In this document: positions 45,129 through 53,301 of the stretch, in pieces
Layout of the letters: each line of letters begins with the position of its first letter
Numbering within the stretch: position 1 is the stretch's first letter
Assembly: GCA_003225555.1 (NCBI GenBank)
Contig: QIAM01000054.1
Coordinates: 1 to 64,000, forward strand
Direction of reading: 5' to 3'
Origin: Acidobacteriota bacterium
GTDB taxonomy: Bacteria; Acidobacteriota; Terriglobia; Terriglobales; Acidobacteriaceae
Length of the DNA stretch: 64,000 nucleotides
Made by a program: the position numbers and the translations under genes
Notes under the pieces: generated by a model
Database searches by the model: none
Seen by the model: the letters and a program-made list of their open reading frames with translations, nothing else
Told to the model about the DNA's origin: nothing

Positions 45129-47534
45129 GTGAACATCTGCCAGCAGCATACAACAGCAGTTTCGGATGGAAAAGTCGCCGTACGCCGCCTTGCGAATTGG
45201 CTAACTTTCATCCTGGCCGCCATGATTGTCTGGTCGCTGGGCGCTTCCGTGGCGCTGGCTCAGAATCCTCTGCCGCACATTAACGCGCCGTTAGTGCCTG
45301 GCCAAAAAGCGCCAGGCGCCGCGACTTTCACGTTAACCGTGAACGGATCTGGTTTGGTTTCTGGCGCAGTCGTGAACTGGAACGGCAATGCCAGAACCAC
45401 CACGTTTGTGAACAGCTCGCAGGTGACTGCTTCCATTACGGCGGCTGATGTTGCCGCCGCCGGCACGGCGTCAGTAACCGTTTCCAATCCTGCACCCGGA
45501 GGCGGAGTCTCGAACGTTGCGAACTTTCAAGTGGTGAAGAACGGTTACACGGTGGCCTACGGCAAGCTGGACTACGTCACCAATACTTCGCCGCAGGATG
45601 TTGCTACTGGAGATTTCAATGGGGATGGCAAACTTGATCTTGCAGTTCCCACCGGCAGTAACTCGGTGTCCGTACTCTTGGGCAATGGCGATGGAACTTT
45701 TGGGACGCATGTGGAGTATGCGGTTCCGGGACATCCGATCGTGGTCGCGACCGGCGATTTTAATGGCGATGGAAAAACTGACCTGGCTACCGTGGATGAA
45801 TTTCAAAGCCAGATTTCGGTGCTGCTAGGCAACGGAGACGGCACGTTCCAGGCTCACCAGGAGTTTGCGACGGGCAACCACCCGGTGGCGCTGGCGACCG
45901 CGGATGTGAACGGGGACGGCAAGCTCGACATTATCGCCGTCGACATCGCCGATAATAGAGTCGCCGTTCTGCTCGGCAAGGGCGATGGTACCTTTAATGG
46001 TCATGTGGACTATGCTACCGGGCGAGGACCATCGGGAATTGCTATTGGGGATTTCAATGGAGACAACAAACTAGACCTGGTCGTTGCCAACAACACGGAC
46101 GATACCGTTTCCATCCTGCTGGGAAACGGCGATGGCACCTTCCAGGGACCGATAGCTTTTGCCACAGCACACTTACCGAACAGCGTGGTGGTCGGCGATT
46201 TCAATGCTGACCGCAAGTTGGATCTCGCTGTGGGTACGTCAAATAAGTCAGTTTCCGTCCTTCTGGGCAATGGAGACGGCACCTTCCAGAACCACCTGGA
46301 CTATGGAATCGGAGCAAATTCGGTGATTGTAGCCGCCGCGGACTTGAATTCCGACGGCAGGGTGGATCTGATCGCGGCCAACTTCAACGACAATACAGTT
46401 TCAACGCTGGTCGGCAACGCAGATGGCACCTTCAAGTCGCAGTCCGTATTTCCCACCGGTGGCGGCCCGGCCGGCCTTGCAGTAGGAGATTTTAATAATA
46501 ATGGCAGGCTTGATATTGCAGTGGCCGTCACCAACGACAACAAGGTTTCGGTGCTCACTGACAGCCTGATTAGCCTTTCCCCCAACATGCTCTCTTTCGG
46601 GACGCAGACGTCAGGCATCCCCAGCGCAGCCAAGACCGTGACCTTGAAGAACAATGGAACCACGTCCTACACCGTGCCCTTGCCACCTAGCTTTGTGGGT
46701 TCATCTCCGTCCGATTTCACGCAGACCAATACCTGCGGCGGCAGCATCGCCGCAGGCGCCACGTGCACATTCTCGATTGTGTTCAACCCGACCGCGTCGG
46801 AAAAGGCCAACGCCCAAATGCTGCTTACCGCCTCGAATGGCAGCGTGCAGGGGGTTCAAATGACGGGTTCGGGCAACATCCCGATCATGTTGACGCCGCG
46901 CAACGTGACCTTCCCCACCACGCTCATCGGCACCACGAGCGCGGGGAAGACAAACACGTTCACCAATAAGAGCGGGGTGAACATCTTCTTCACGAACAAT
47001 GGCGGTACCGGTATCGACTTGGAAGGAGTCAATCAGAACGATTTCAGCTTTACGACCACTTGTCCGAATAACAATGGGGTTGCCCTGGCGCCAGGAGCTA
47101 GTTGCACCTCAACTGTCTTTTTCAAGCCAACCATTACACCCGGTCAAAACGAAACCGTGACCATGGTCTACTATGGCAACTTCACTCTGGTTAAGCAGGG
47201 CCTTCTGCTTAACGGAGTGGGAACCGCGGTCGCGGTCACGCCTACGTCGTTGACCTTCCCGACCACAAAAGCCGGGACGACGAGTTCTCCGATGACGGTC
47301 ACCTTTCAGAACGCGGGATCTACTGCGCTCACCATCAGCAGCGTCAGTTGGAGCGGGCAGAACGACTTCGACGAAACCAACACCTGCCAACCCAGCGTCC
47401 CAGCAAACTCGAGTTGCACGTTCAGTATCACATTCAGGCCAGGTTCCGTTGGCACTTTCACGGCGACCCTGAGCATTGGGGATTCCGATATCACCGGACC
47501 GCAAAAGATAACGGTCACAGGTACCGGCAACTAA
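45129..47534 (+). CDS. Exported FG-GAP (integrin-like) propeller with choice-of-anchor-D domains
   Basis: 801 aa from a GTG with GAGGAGAG about 6 bases upstream. Signal peptide ends near residue 45 (SLGASVALAQ). An IPT/TIG-like Ig domain (about 50-140) leads into seven FG-GAP/VCBS repeats (about 150-480), each with a calcium-binding loop such as GDFNGDGKLDLAV and a LLGNGDGTF strand. Seven repeats fit a seven-bladed integrin-like propeller. Three choice-of-anchor-D domains finish the protein (LSFGTQTSGIPSAAKTVTLK, then NTCGGSIAAGATCTFSI). A ligand-binding surface protein is likely; no enzyme motif is seen. Confidence 0.9.
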   Translation: MNICQQHTTAVSDGKVAVRRLANWLTFILAAMIVWSLGASVALAQNPLPHINAPLVPGQKAPGAATFTLTVNGSGLVSGAVVNWNGNARTTTFVNSSQVTASITAADVAAAGTASVTVSNPAPGGGVSNVANFQVVKNGYTVAYGKLDYVTNTSPQDVATGDFNGDGKLDLAVPTGSNSVSVLLGNGDGTFGTHVEYAVPGHPIVVATGDFNGDGKTDLATVDEFQSQISVLLGNGDGTFQAHQEFATGNHPVALATADVNGDGKLDIIAVDIADNRVAVLLGKGDGTFNGHVDYATGRGPSGIAIGDFNGDNKLDLVVANNTDDTVSILLGNGDGTFQGPIAFATAHLPNSVVVGDFNADRKLDLAVGTSNKSVSVLLGNGDGTFQNHLDYGIGANSVIVAAADLNSDGRVDLIAANFNDNTVSTLVGNADGTFKSQSVFPTGGGPAGLAVGDFNNNGRLDIAVAVTNDNKVSVLTDSLISLSPNMLSFGTQTSGIPSAAKTVTLKNNGTTSYTVPLPPSFVGSSPSDFTQTNTCGGSIAAGATCTFSIVFNPTASEKANAQMLLTASNGSVQGVQMTGSGNIPIMLTPRNVTFPTTLIGTTSAGKTNTFTNKSGVNIFFTNNGGTGIDLEGVNQNDFSFTTTCPNNNGVALAPGASCTSTVFFKPTITPGQNETVTMVYYGNFTLVKQGLLLNGVGTAVAVTPTSLTFPTTKAGTTSSPMTVTFQNAGSTALTISSVSWSGQNDFDETNTCQPSVPANSSCTFSITFRPGSVGTFTATLSIGDSDITGPQKITVTGTGN

Positions 47535-47560
47535 CCCGAAGCTGAAGGCGAATGAAACTT

Positions 47561-47611
47561 GGGGCGGATTTCTGAGAACAAGCGTTCTCCGAGATCCGCC
47601 CCTTCTTTTTC
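47561..47611 (+). terminator. Strong terminator after the FG-GAP gene
   Basis: GGGGCGGATTTCTGAGAAC pairs with GTTCTCCGAGATCCGCCCC (small mismatches) around AAGC, then TTCTTTTTC. Confidence 0.88.
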
Positions 47612-47644
47612 ACCAAGAGCGGGCGCGCTTTTTCTTTCAGACGT

Positions 47645-49213
47645 TTAGGGCAACGGCCCCGTTTCCAGAAGAATCGGCTTAGCCCCGACCTGAACCAAGT
47701 CTCCGATGAGACTTGTCACGTTGCCCGCGACATCACGATACTCGGTGTAATTCGTGCCACCGGGAATCGTGAAGCTGGAGGTTGGACAACTGGTCGAAGT
47801 GCAGTCTTTCCCAGCATCCCACACAGCCAGGGCCAGATAGCCATTGGCGCGCTTGAACCCGCAGGTCCACACCGTTCCAACCGCGGTGCACGGAGCACTC
47901 ACAGTTGCGCCCACGCTCCACTTGTTGACTTCGTCGTAGGCGGTGGCTGCTTTAGTCGTAGTCCGGGTTGTGTCGTTGTAGAGACTAGCCAGCTTCTTGC
48001 TGTCCCAGGCATACCAATAAACGCGGCTGATGTTGGCCGATTGCTGTAGCAACAAGTAACGCGGCAAGAACGCCGCTTGCCGGTCTTCGTCAGTGAAGCC
48101 CTCATCATCGGCTTTGCTCCAACCTCCCTCGGTGTTGAACAAAGGCTTGCCGGCCGTGATCGCGGGAAAAGACGCCAGCGTGCCATTCATGTCGGCAATC
48201 ACGGTGTTGACATCTTCCGCGGTTGGGCACGCAACGGGAGCGCCGCTGGTGCCGGTGCCCGTACCGACATAACCGTGGAAGCCGATGACGTCGGAAAAAG
48301 ATCCTCCCGCGTGTCCGTTCACCTGGGTCTGAAAGTACGACGTCAAACTGTCTGCAACCGCGGTAAGGCGTGGGTGCGCCCCGACCGGCGATGGGCTGAC
48401 AATCTTCGCGGAGGCGTCGAGTTTCGTCCCACTGGGGAAAATACTGTTTGCATTGCACTGCAGACCGGCCGGAGGACCCTCCACGACGCAACGCGCATCC
48501 TGCTCCATGCGCACCAGTTGCTCCGTCGTACCAACCCAGAATACGGAAGCGTTCCACTCATTCCAAATCTCGTAATACGAGATGCCGGTGCTCCCGGCAG
48601 CCTTGGTGGCCTGGCTGTGCAGCGCCACCGCTGTGACCCAGGAGATCCAGATCGCGTCCGTGCCAGTGCCATCCGATTTCAAGTCAACGGGAGGATGACA
48701 CTGCCCTGGCCCGTTGCGGCTGCTGTCAATGCAACTGCTGTCGGTTGGACCCGACGAAGCCCAAGTCGGTGTGCGGGCGAGGTTGTAGAGCACGTCCGCG
48801 CCGTGGGTGTGTGCATCGGAGAGCCATGTGTCCATGAGGGTCCAGTCGTATGTTCCACTGGACGACTCGACTTGTGGCCAGGCAACGCCGGCATCCCACA
48901 AGCGCTGGCTGCCAAAAGAAAGAGAGGGCCAGGGCGCATTGGTGCTGTTGAGGTGCATGCCGAAGTAAAGATCACTTACCTGCGTATTCAGCCCCGCGCC
49001 GCTGGTGGTGCCACCTGCGTTCGGTGTGGTGAACGTGCATGGAGGAGCATTGTGACCCCCACCGCCGCCGCCCCCACCGCCGCCGCCTCCTCCGCCGATT
49101 GGAGATGTGCCTCCGCCGCACCCTAAAGCTCCCAGCAAACTTGAAACCGCCAGAATCAACAACAGCAACATAAGCAAGCCGACGTGAGTCCGGGGGGAAT
49201 CGTTCGTCCTCAT
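47645..49213 (-). CDS. Lipoprotein glycoside hydrolase (clan GH-A-like)
   Basis: 522 aa from ATG 49213 with AAGGAG upstream; the longer frame to 49339 has no signal in the right place. Lipoprotein signal VGLLMLLLLILAVSSLLGAL, then GC. A poly-Gly linker follows, then a TIM-barrel domain with YYEIWNEWN (acid/base Glu) and LFNTEGGWSKADDEGF (candidate nucleophile Glu). These match clan GH-A hydrolases resembling GH39 or GH5 members. The C-terminus GAKPILLETGPLP is shared with paralogues at 43248-44776 and 11146-13278. Substrate unknown; surface-attached polysaccharide degradation is likely. Confidence 0.85.
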   Translation of the reverse strand: MRTNDSPRTHVGLLMLLLLILAVSSLLGALGCGGGTSPIGGGGGGGGGGGGGGHNAPPCTFTTPNAGGTTSGAGLNTQVSDLYFGMHLNSTNAPWPSLSFGSQRLWDAGVAWPQVESSSGTYDWTLMDTWLSDAHTHGADVLYNLARTPTWASSGPTDSSCIDSSRNGPGQCHPPVDLKSDGTGTDAIWISWVTAVALHSQATKAAGSTGISYYEIWNEWNASVFWVGTTEQLVRMEQDARCVVEGPPAGLQCNANSIFPSGTKLDASAKIVSPSPVGAHPRLTAVADSLTSYFQTQVNGHAGGSFSDVIGFHGYVGTGTGTSGAPVACPTAEDVNTVIADMNGTLASFPAITAGKPLFNTEGGWSKADDEGFTDEDRQAAFLPRYLLLQQSANISRVYWYAWDSKKLASLYNDTTRTTTKAATAYDEVNKWSVGATVSAPCTAVGTVWTCGFKRANGYLALAVWDAGKDCTSTSCPTSSFTIPGGTNYTEYRDVAGNVTSLIGDLVQVGAKPILLETGPLP

Positions 49214-49561
49214 CGTTTCCGAGGCTCCTTCCTCGTGGTTGTTGCGTGGTCTTTGGCTCAAAACCCGAGTGTAAGCACTAAGTTGCGGCGCTGCGGCGCT
49301 AAAGGACGTAAGCCTTCCGGACAGTCCGGTCGCGGGCAAAAGTACAACCCGGCTGGCCGCGCCACAGGGTTCAATGAAACTGTGAAAAGGGCTTTCTCTG
49401 GGGATTTCGCGAGGCGAATATCTCGGGAGAAGAAGAGTGACAGATTGTTCTGGGAGCTCTCAGGTTGAGGCTAGCACGATTGAGACTCCAAAGCTGTGAC
49501 CTAAGTAGCGGCTAAGTGAAGTAAGTTCCGAAATGGAAAAGAAGGTTCCAGCCGCGGAATT
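49214..49561. other. Intergenic region, nothing recognised
   Basis: 348 bases between two minus-strand genes. No promoter element of the six-copy type, no hairpin of note and no supported gene. Confidence 0.4.
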
Positions 49562-50812
49562 CTAGGGACGGTAGATCCAGGTTTTCGCTGTGCTCACGCT
49601 GTGCGAGTCATATCCCCCGAAGATTCGGACGGTTCCATCCATCAATTGAACGCTTGCGGGATAGTACCGGGCTGCATCCAGAGTGCCGTCTGCGGGTCGA
49701 AAGGAACCGGATTTCGGGTCGTAGACTTCGGCAGAAGGCGCGCCGCCTACAACAAGAACTCTGCCATCGAGAAGGGTTGCTGAGTCGGGAAGCTTGGATC
49801 TCGGCCCGGCTAACCTTCCGGCCTCGGTGAAGGATCCACTTCGCGGATCGTAAATTTCGACAGAGGCGAGCGGATCATCGTGGTCCGGTTTGCGAGACCC
49901 GCCGGCGATCAGCACCCTGCCATCGGCGAGCAACGCTGTAGTGTGCTGGCATCGTGCGTCGTGGAGGTTTGCGGCGCGGGTAAATCGGTTGGTTTTTGGA
50001 TCGTAGATTTCGGTGCTGCCCAGAGCGGAGTTGCGGCCTCGATCTCCACCTGCAATCAACACGCGGCCATCGGAGAGAAGCGTGGCCGTGTGATTTGCGC
50101 GAGGAGTCGTCATCTTTCCTGCGAGACTCCACTTGCCGGTCAACAGGTCGTAGAGCTCGGCGGAATCGAGGGGCTGATTTCCGTCTTCGCCTCCGGTCAC
50201 AAGCACTCGACCGTCGCGTAGTACCGTCGCTGTGGGGCGCACTCGACGCGCGTGCATGAGACCCCTGGGAGTAAACTCTTCCGTTTCGGGATCGTATTCG
50301 TCGGAACTCGATAGTGGAACTGCGCCGCGTGTGCGTCCACCCGCGAAGAGTATTTTGCCGTCTCCCAAAGCAGCAGCAACGTGTGCTTCGCGAGGGACCG
50401 ACATTTTCCCGGCCGCGGAGAAAGTCTCTGTGGTTGGATCGTATATCTCAATGCTATTCAGGAAGAGACCTTTTTCCTGCCGCCCTCCAGCGATCAGCAC
50501 TCTAAAGTCGGGCAGCACAGTCGCCGTATGGCCGCCTCGTGCTGTCCCCATCTCCCGGGCAGCGACCAGCCGACCCACGGGGGGAAGGGGCCGCGCAGAA
50601 GTCCCATTCTGTGATGGCGCAGAGCCCGCGATAAGAATGAAGACAAAAAGCGACGCTGCGCCCCGCGCCTGGCTCAGTTTTCTGATCCATTGCAGGAATC
50701 CGCTGGATCCACTCGGGGACAACGAGTAGTTCTCGGAATGTCGCGCTCGGTGTGTCAAACGATGAGTGTATGGGAATCCGCAAGACCTCTTCAATACACA
50801 TTGGTGATACAT
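49562..50812 (-). CDS. Exported kelch-repeat protein of a different subtype
   Basis: 416 aa. A hydrophobic segment (ASLFVFILIAGSAPSQ) sits at about 53-68 behind a long polar N-terminus, so the true start may be further downstream than ATG 50812. Six kelch blades follow with the pattern HTATLLxDGRVLIAGGxxxxxxLxSxEIYDPxTxxFTxAG. This resembles galactose-oxidase-like kelch proteins more than the ANGxGGTPxW subtype of the other kelch genes in the window. No copper ligands are evident. Lies between a hydrolase and a beta-helix gene on the same strand. Confidence 0.85.
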   Translation of the reverse strand: MYHQCVLKRSCGFPYTHRLTHRARHSENYSLSPSGSSGFLQWIRKLSQARGAASLFVFILIAGSAPSQNGTSARPLPPVGRLVAAREMGTARGGHTATVLPDFRVLIAGGRQEKGLFLNSIEIYDPTTETFSAAGKMSVPREAHVAAALGDGKILFAGGRTRGAVPLSSSDEYDPETEEFTPRGLMHARRVRPTATVLRDGRVLVTGGEDGNQPLDSAELYDLLTGKWSLAGKMTTPRANHTATLLSDGRVLIAGGDRGRNSALGSTEIYDPKTNRFTRAANLHDARCQHTTALLADGRVLIAGGSRKPDHDDPLASVEIYDPRSGSFTEAGRLAGPRSKLPDSATLLDGRVLVVGGAPSAEVYDPKSGSFRPADGTLDAARYYPASVQLMDGTVRIFGGYDSHSVSTAKTWIYRP

Positions 50813-50887
50813 GTAGAACTGTCTCTAGCCGCGAAGGCACAGAGCCCCCGATCTGTGACGATGGGGATTACGCGCGATGGCAGTAAA

Positions 50888-50913
50888 GAGGCCAGCCGTA
50901 ACCGGCTGGCCTC
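50888..50913 (-). terminator. Terminator of the beta-helix gene
   Basis: GAGGCCAGCCG and CGGCTGGCCTC form an 11-bp perfect stem, 22 bases beyond the stop at 50936, followed on the minus strand by TTTACTG. Confidence 0.8.
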
Positions 50914-50935
50914 GAGTAATCTCTGCGTGGCCCTT

Positions 50936-52933
50936 CTATTTGACGGTCAGTTGAGTGGTCACCGTGCGGGTCATGCTGCCGCTGTTCGCCAGCACGGTGA
51001 TCGAGTACGTTCCTGATGCTGTGGTCGATGCCACCGTGACCGTCAACACGGACGTTCCAGAGGTGCTGATGGAACTCGGACTGAGGGTCGACGACAGTCC
51101 CTTCACTTCTGACACTCCGTCCACTATCAAAGTGGCGGTGGCCGTGAAGTTCAGCGGAGTTACCGTCAAGTTGAAAGTGGCGCTTTTACCCTTACTCACT
51201 GACTGGGAAGCCTTGTCGATGGTCAGCCAGAAATCGGTTCCAACGGGAGTCAGGTTGCACGCCGACGCGACGCCACTCTGCGGCTTGCTAAAGGTCGAAG
51301 TCGCATCCGTCAGGGTTGAAAGTGTCCAGGCGATAAAGTCTTCCTTGGTCCCGGCTTTTGGTTCAGGAACCACGAACGGCGTTGTAGAGTTCGAAGCGTT
51401 CCACCAGGTATTGCTGGAAGACACTAACGTGGTCTGGAAAGTTGTCCAATCCAGAGCGTCCAGGTAACTGTCTTTGAAAACCAGCTGGTCGCTGCCGATG
51501 CCGCGGATAACGTTCGATTTATTGGTAAAGTTCTGGGTCACCAGGTTTTTGCTCTTGCCTGTTTCCCAGTTTGTGACGCTGATCCCGCCCTTCTGTCCGA
51601 TGACCATGATCTGGCTGGGATAGTTGTTGGTCAGGACGCTGTTGGTGAGAGAGACGCCCTCGGAGTTGCGAAGCACGAGGCCGCCGACGCCCATGCCTGA
51701 ATTCTGGTTGCAGAAATAGCCCTTGTCAAAGGTGACGGGTCCCTCATTTTTTTCCACGAAGACGCCGCTCATCAAGTTGCCGGTGGCAATGATTCCGCTG
51801 GTGGTGATGTTCTTGTTGTCCGTATCCCAGTGAATGCCGTAGGTTTGATTGAAACTGGTGGTAAGGCCGTCGATGGTATCGTTATGCACCTCCCAGCCAT
51901 GCAGACCGGCGCCGTTGCAGGCGTAGTATCCAGCCTGAGCGCCTCGCCAGTTGTTGTAGGAGGTTGTATCCGATTGCCAGAGCCCGTATTTGGTCGTCGC
52001 TTCCTGGAACCCGCTATCGCCGTTGTGCTGGGATACGCTGTTCTGGACCGTGAAGTACGTCGTCGGAGTCGTGATGCTGAGCCCCTGACTGTTGTTCCAC
52101 TGGAAGGTATCCTTATCAAACAGGATATTGGTGGAGTCGCCATCAACCAGTACAGCGGCGGATGCGCGGCAGGTGTTCGCGTATTGGAAGGTCAGCCCAC
52201 GAACCACGATGTGTGATTTGTGATGAATGGTCAAGAGCGTGGGTGACTCCGCGACTTCCACGGTGGCGGTGCTCATGTTTGTTCCCGACGCCGGCCACAC
52301 ATAGATCTGAGCCCCTTGTTCGTCCACGTAGAAAGTTCCTTGCTGCATCTGCGCAAACGACAACACCTGAGTCAAGACGGTGCCATTCACCGCGACTAGT
52401 TCCTTCCGCATCATAATGTCCTGCTGATAGGGACAGGACGTCAGTTGTGGGCATACTCCCCAATCGTGCAGCCAGCTATTCGTATAAATGCTTGGATTCG
52501 GCCCATAGGCCACCCAAGCCTTGTACTTGGTGCCGCCGCTCACAATCGCGGTGCCGGTGGTGGCGGCTTCGAAAGTGATTGGAAGACTGGTGTCTTTCTT
52601 ATTGTGGGTGAGCGCCAGGCTCTCGCGATAGGTTCCGGGATTTATGGTGATCTTGGTTCCTATGCTGGCCCAGTTGTTGCTCTGTGCAATGCCTGCGGCC
52701 GCGCCAATAGTCTTCAGCGGCTTCGTTTTCGTGCCTGGATTCGAGTCCGATCCCGTCACGGCATCGACGTAGAGGTTTGCCGTTTCCAGGCTTTCATTGA
52801 CGGTAGCCTGACCCCACGAGGCGAGCAGAAACAGAAAAGGGAACAGGAGAGTAATAAGAATATTTCGTTGCTGCAACTTGGCCTGCCGGGAAAACTTACG
52901 GTTTCCGGCGCGAGGAAGGGCGGGGGATGACAT
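50936..52933 (-). CDS. Exported right-handed beta-helix protein (pectate-lyase-like)
   Basis: 665 aa from ATG 52933 with AGAGGT upstream. Signal peptide near 25-43 (ILITLLFPFLFLLASWGQA). A DUF1565-like N-terminal part (LYVDAVTGSDSNPGTKTKPL, about 53-110) leads into parallel beta-helix rungs (about 210-470: VVRGLTFQYANTCRASAAVL, VQNSVSQHNGDSGF, LVLRNSEGVSLTNSVLTNNY). The C-terminal 95 residues (about 570-665) form an Ig-like beta-sandwich. Such folds bind or cleave polysaccharides; the catalytic residues are not clear. It has a structured leader shared with the glycoside hydrolase at 11-13 kb, suggesting common control. Confidence 0.85.
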   Translation of the reverse strand: MSSPALPRAGNRKFSRQAKLQQRNILITLLFPFLFLLASWGQATVNESLETANLYVDAVTGSDSNPGTKTKPLKTIGAAAGIAQSNNWASIGTKITINPGTYRESLALTHNKKDTSLPITFEAATTGTAIVSGGTKYKAWVAYGPNPSIYTNSWLHDWGVCPQLTSCPYQQDIMMRKELVAVNGTVLTQVLSFAQMQQGTFYVDEQGAQIYVWPASGTNMSTATVEVAESPTLLTIHHKSHIVVRGLTFQYANTCRASAAVLVDGDSTNILFDKDTFQWNNSQGLSITTPTTYFTVQNSVSQHNGDSGFQEATTKYGLWQSDTTSYNNWRGAQAGYYACNGAGLHGWEVHNDTIDGLTTSFNQTYGIHWDTDNKNITTSGIIATGNLMSGVFVEKNEGPVTFDKGYFCNQNSGMGVGGLVLRNSEGVSLTNSVLTNNYPSQIMVIGQKGGISVTNWETGKSKNLVTQNFTNKSNVIRGIGSDQLVFKDSYLDALDWTTFQTTLVSSSNTWWNASNSTTPFVVPEPKAGTKEDFIAWTLSTLTDATSTFSKPQSGVASACNLTPVGTDFWLTIDKASQSVSKGKSATFNLTVTPLNFTATATLIVDGVSEVKGLSSTLSPSSISTSGTSVLTVTVASTTASGTYSITVLANSGSMTRTVTTQLTVK

Positions 52934-53030
52934 CCAAATACCTCTTTTTATGAAGATTTTGGGAGGACACTCGCCTTGCGAGTCCTTACTGAAACTCTAA
53001 GGGGGTGGGGCCCTTCTGGGTAGGTCTCAA
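52934..53030 (-). promoter_or_regulatory. Structured 5' leader with an anti-Shine-Dalgarno segment, copy 2
   Basis: On the RNA strand: CCTACC, TTAGAGT, then GGACTCGC AAG GCGAGTGTCC (bulged stem), TCCCAAAA, and AGAGGTA before the ATG. Block order and the 58-base landmark spacing equal those at 13279-13375. Confidence 0.45.
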
Positions 53031-53263
53031 AGGGGCATGCGACGCCGCGTTGGAGGTACATGCACCCGGCTCGGGGCAGTAATTTCGCCAAGCGGCAAGG
53101 GCTGGTGTCTCGCGCCGCCTTACTTTTAGCGTGGATCTCTCTCAGGAACGGGGAGTTATCGAGGCGGACCTATTCACGCCGATTGGGCTGAAAGAGCCAG
53201 GCCCAAAAAAGGAAGCAAACCGAAGAAATCAAGCGAATTCCGGGGAATATCAGCTGAAGCGTC

Positions 53264-53294
53264 CATCAGGCCGGGTTTTTTTCCCGGCCTGATG
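53264..53294. terminator. Strong hairpin after the 53302-55767 gene
   Basis: CATCAGGCCGGG and CCCGGCCTGATG form a perfect 12-bp stem with a 7-base T/A loop. There is no T tract after the stem on the minus strand, so termination efficiency is uncertain. Confidence 0.55.
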
Positions 53295-53301
53295 GGCATG
53301 C

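Noticed and set aside
48077..49126. A 349-codon plus-strand frame opposite the glycoside hydrolase
   Set aside because: Antisense shadow of a gene with clear catalytic motifs; it has no signal sequence or domain.
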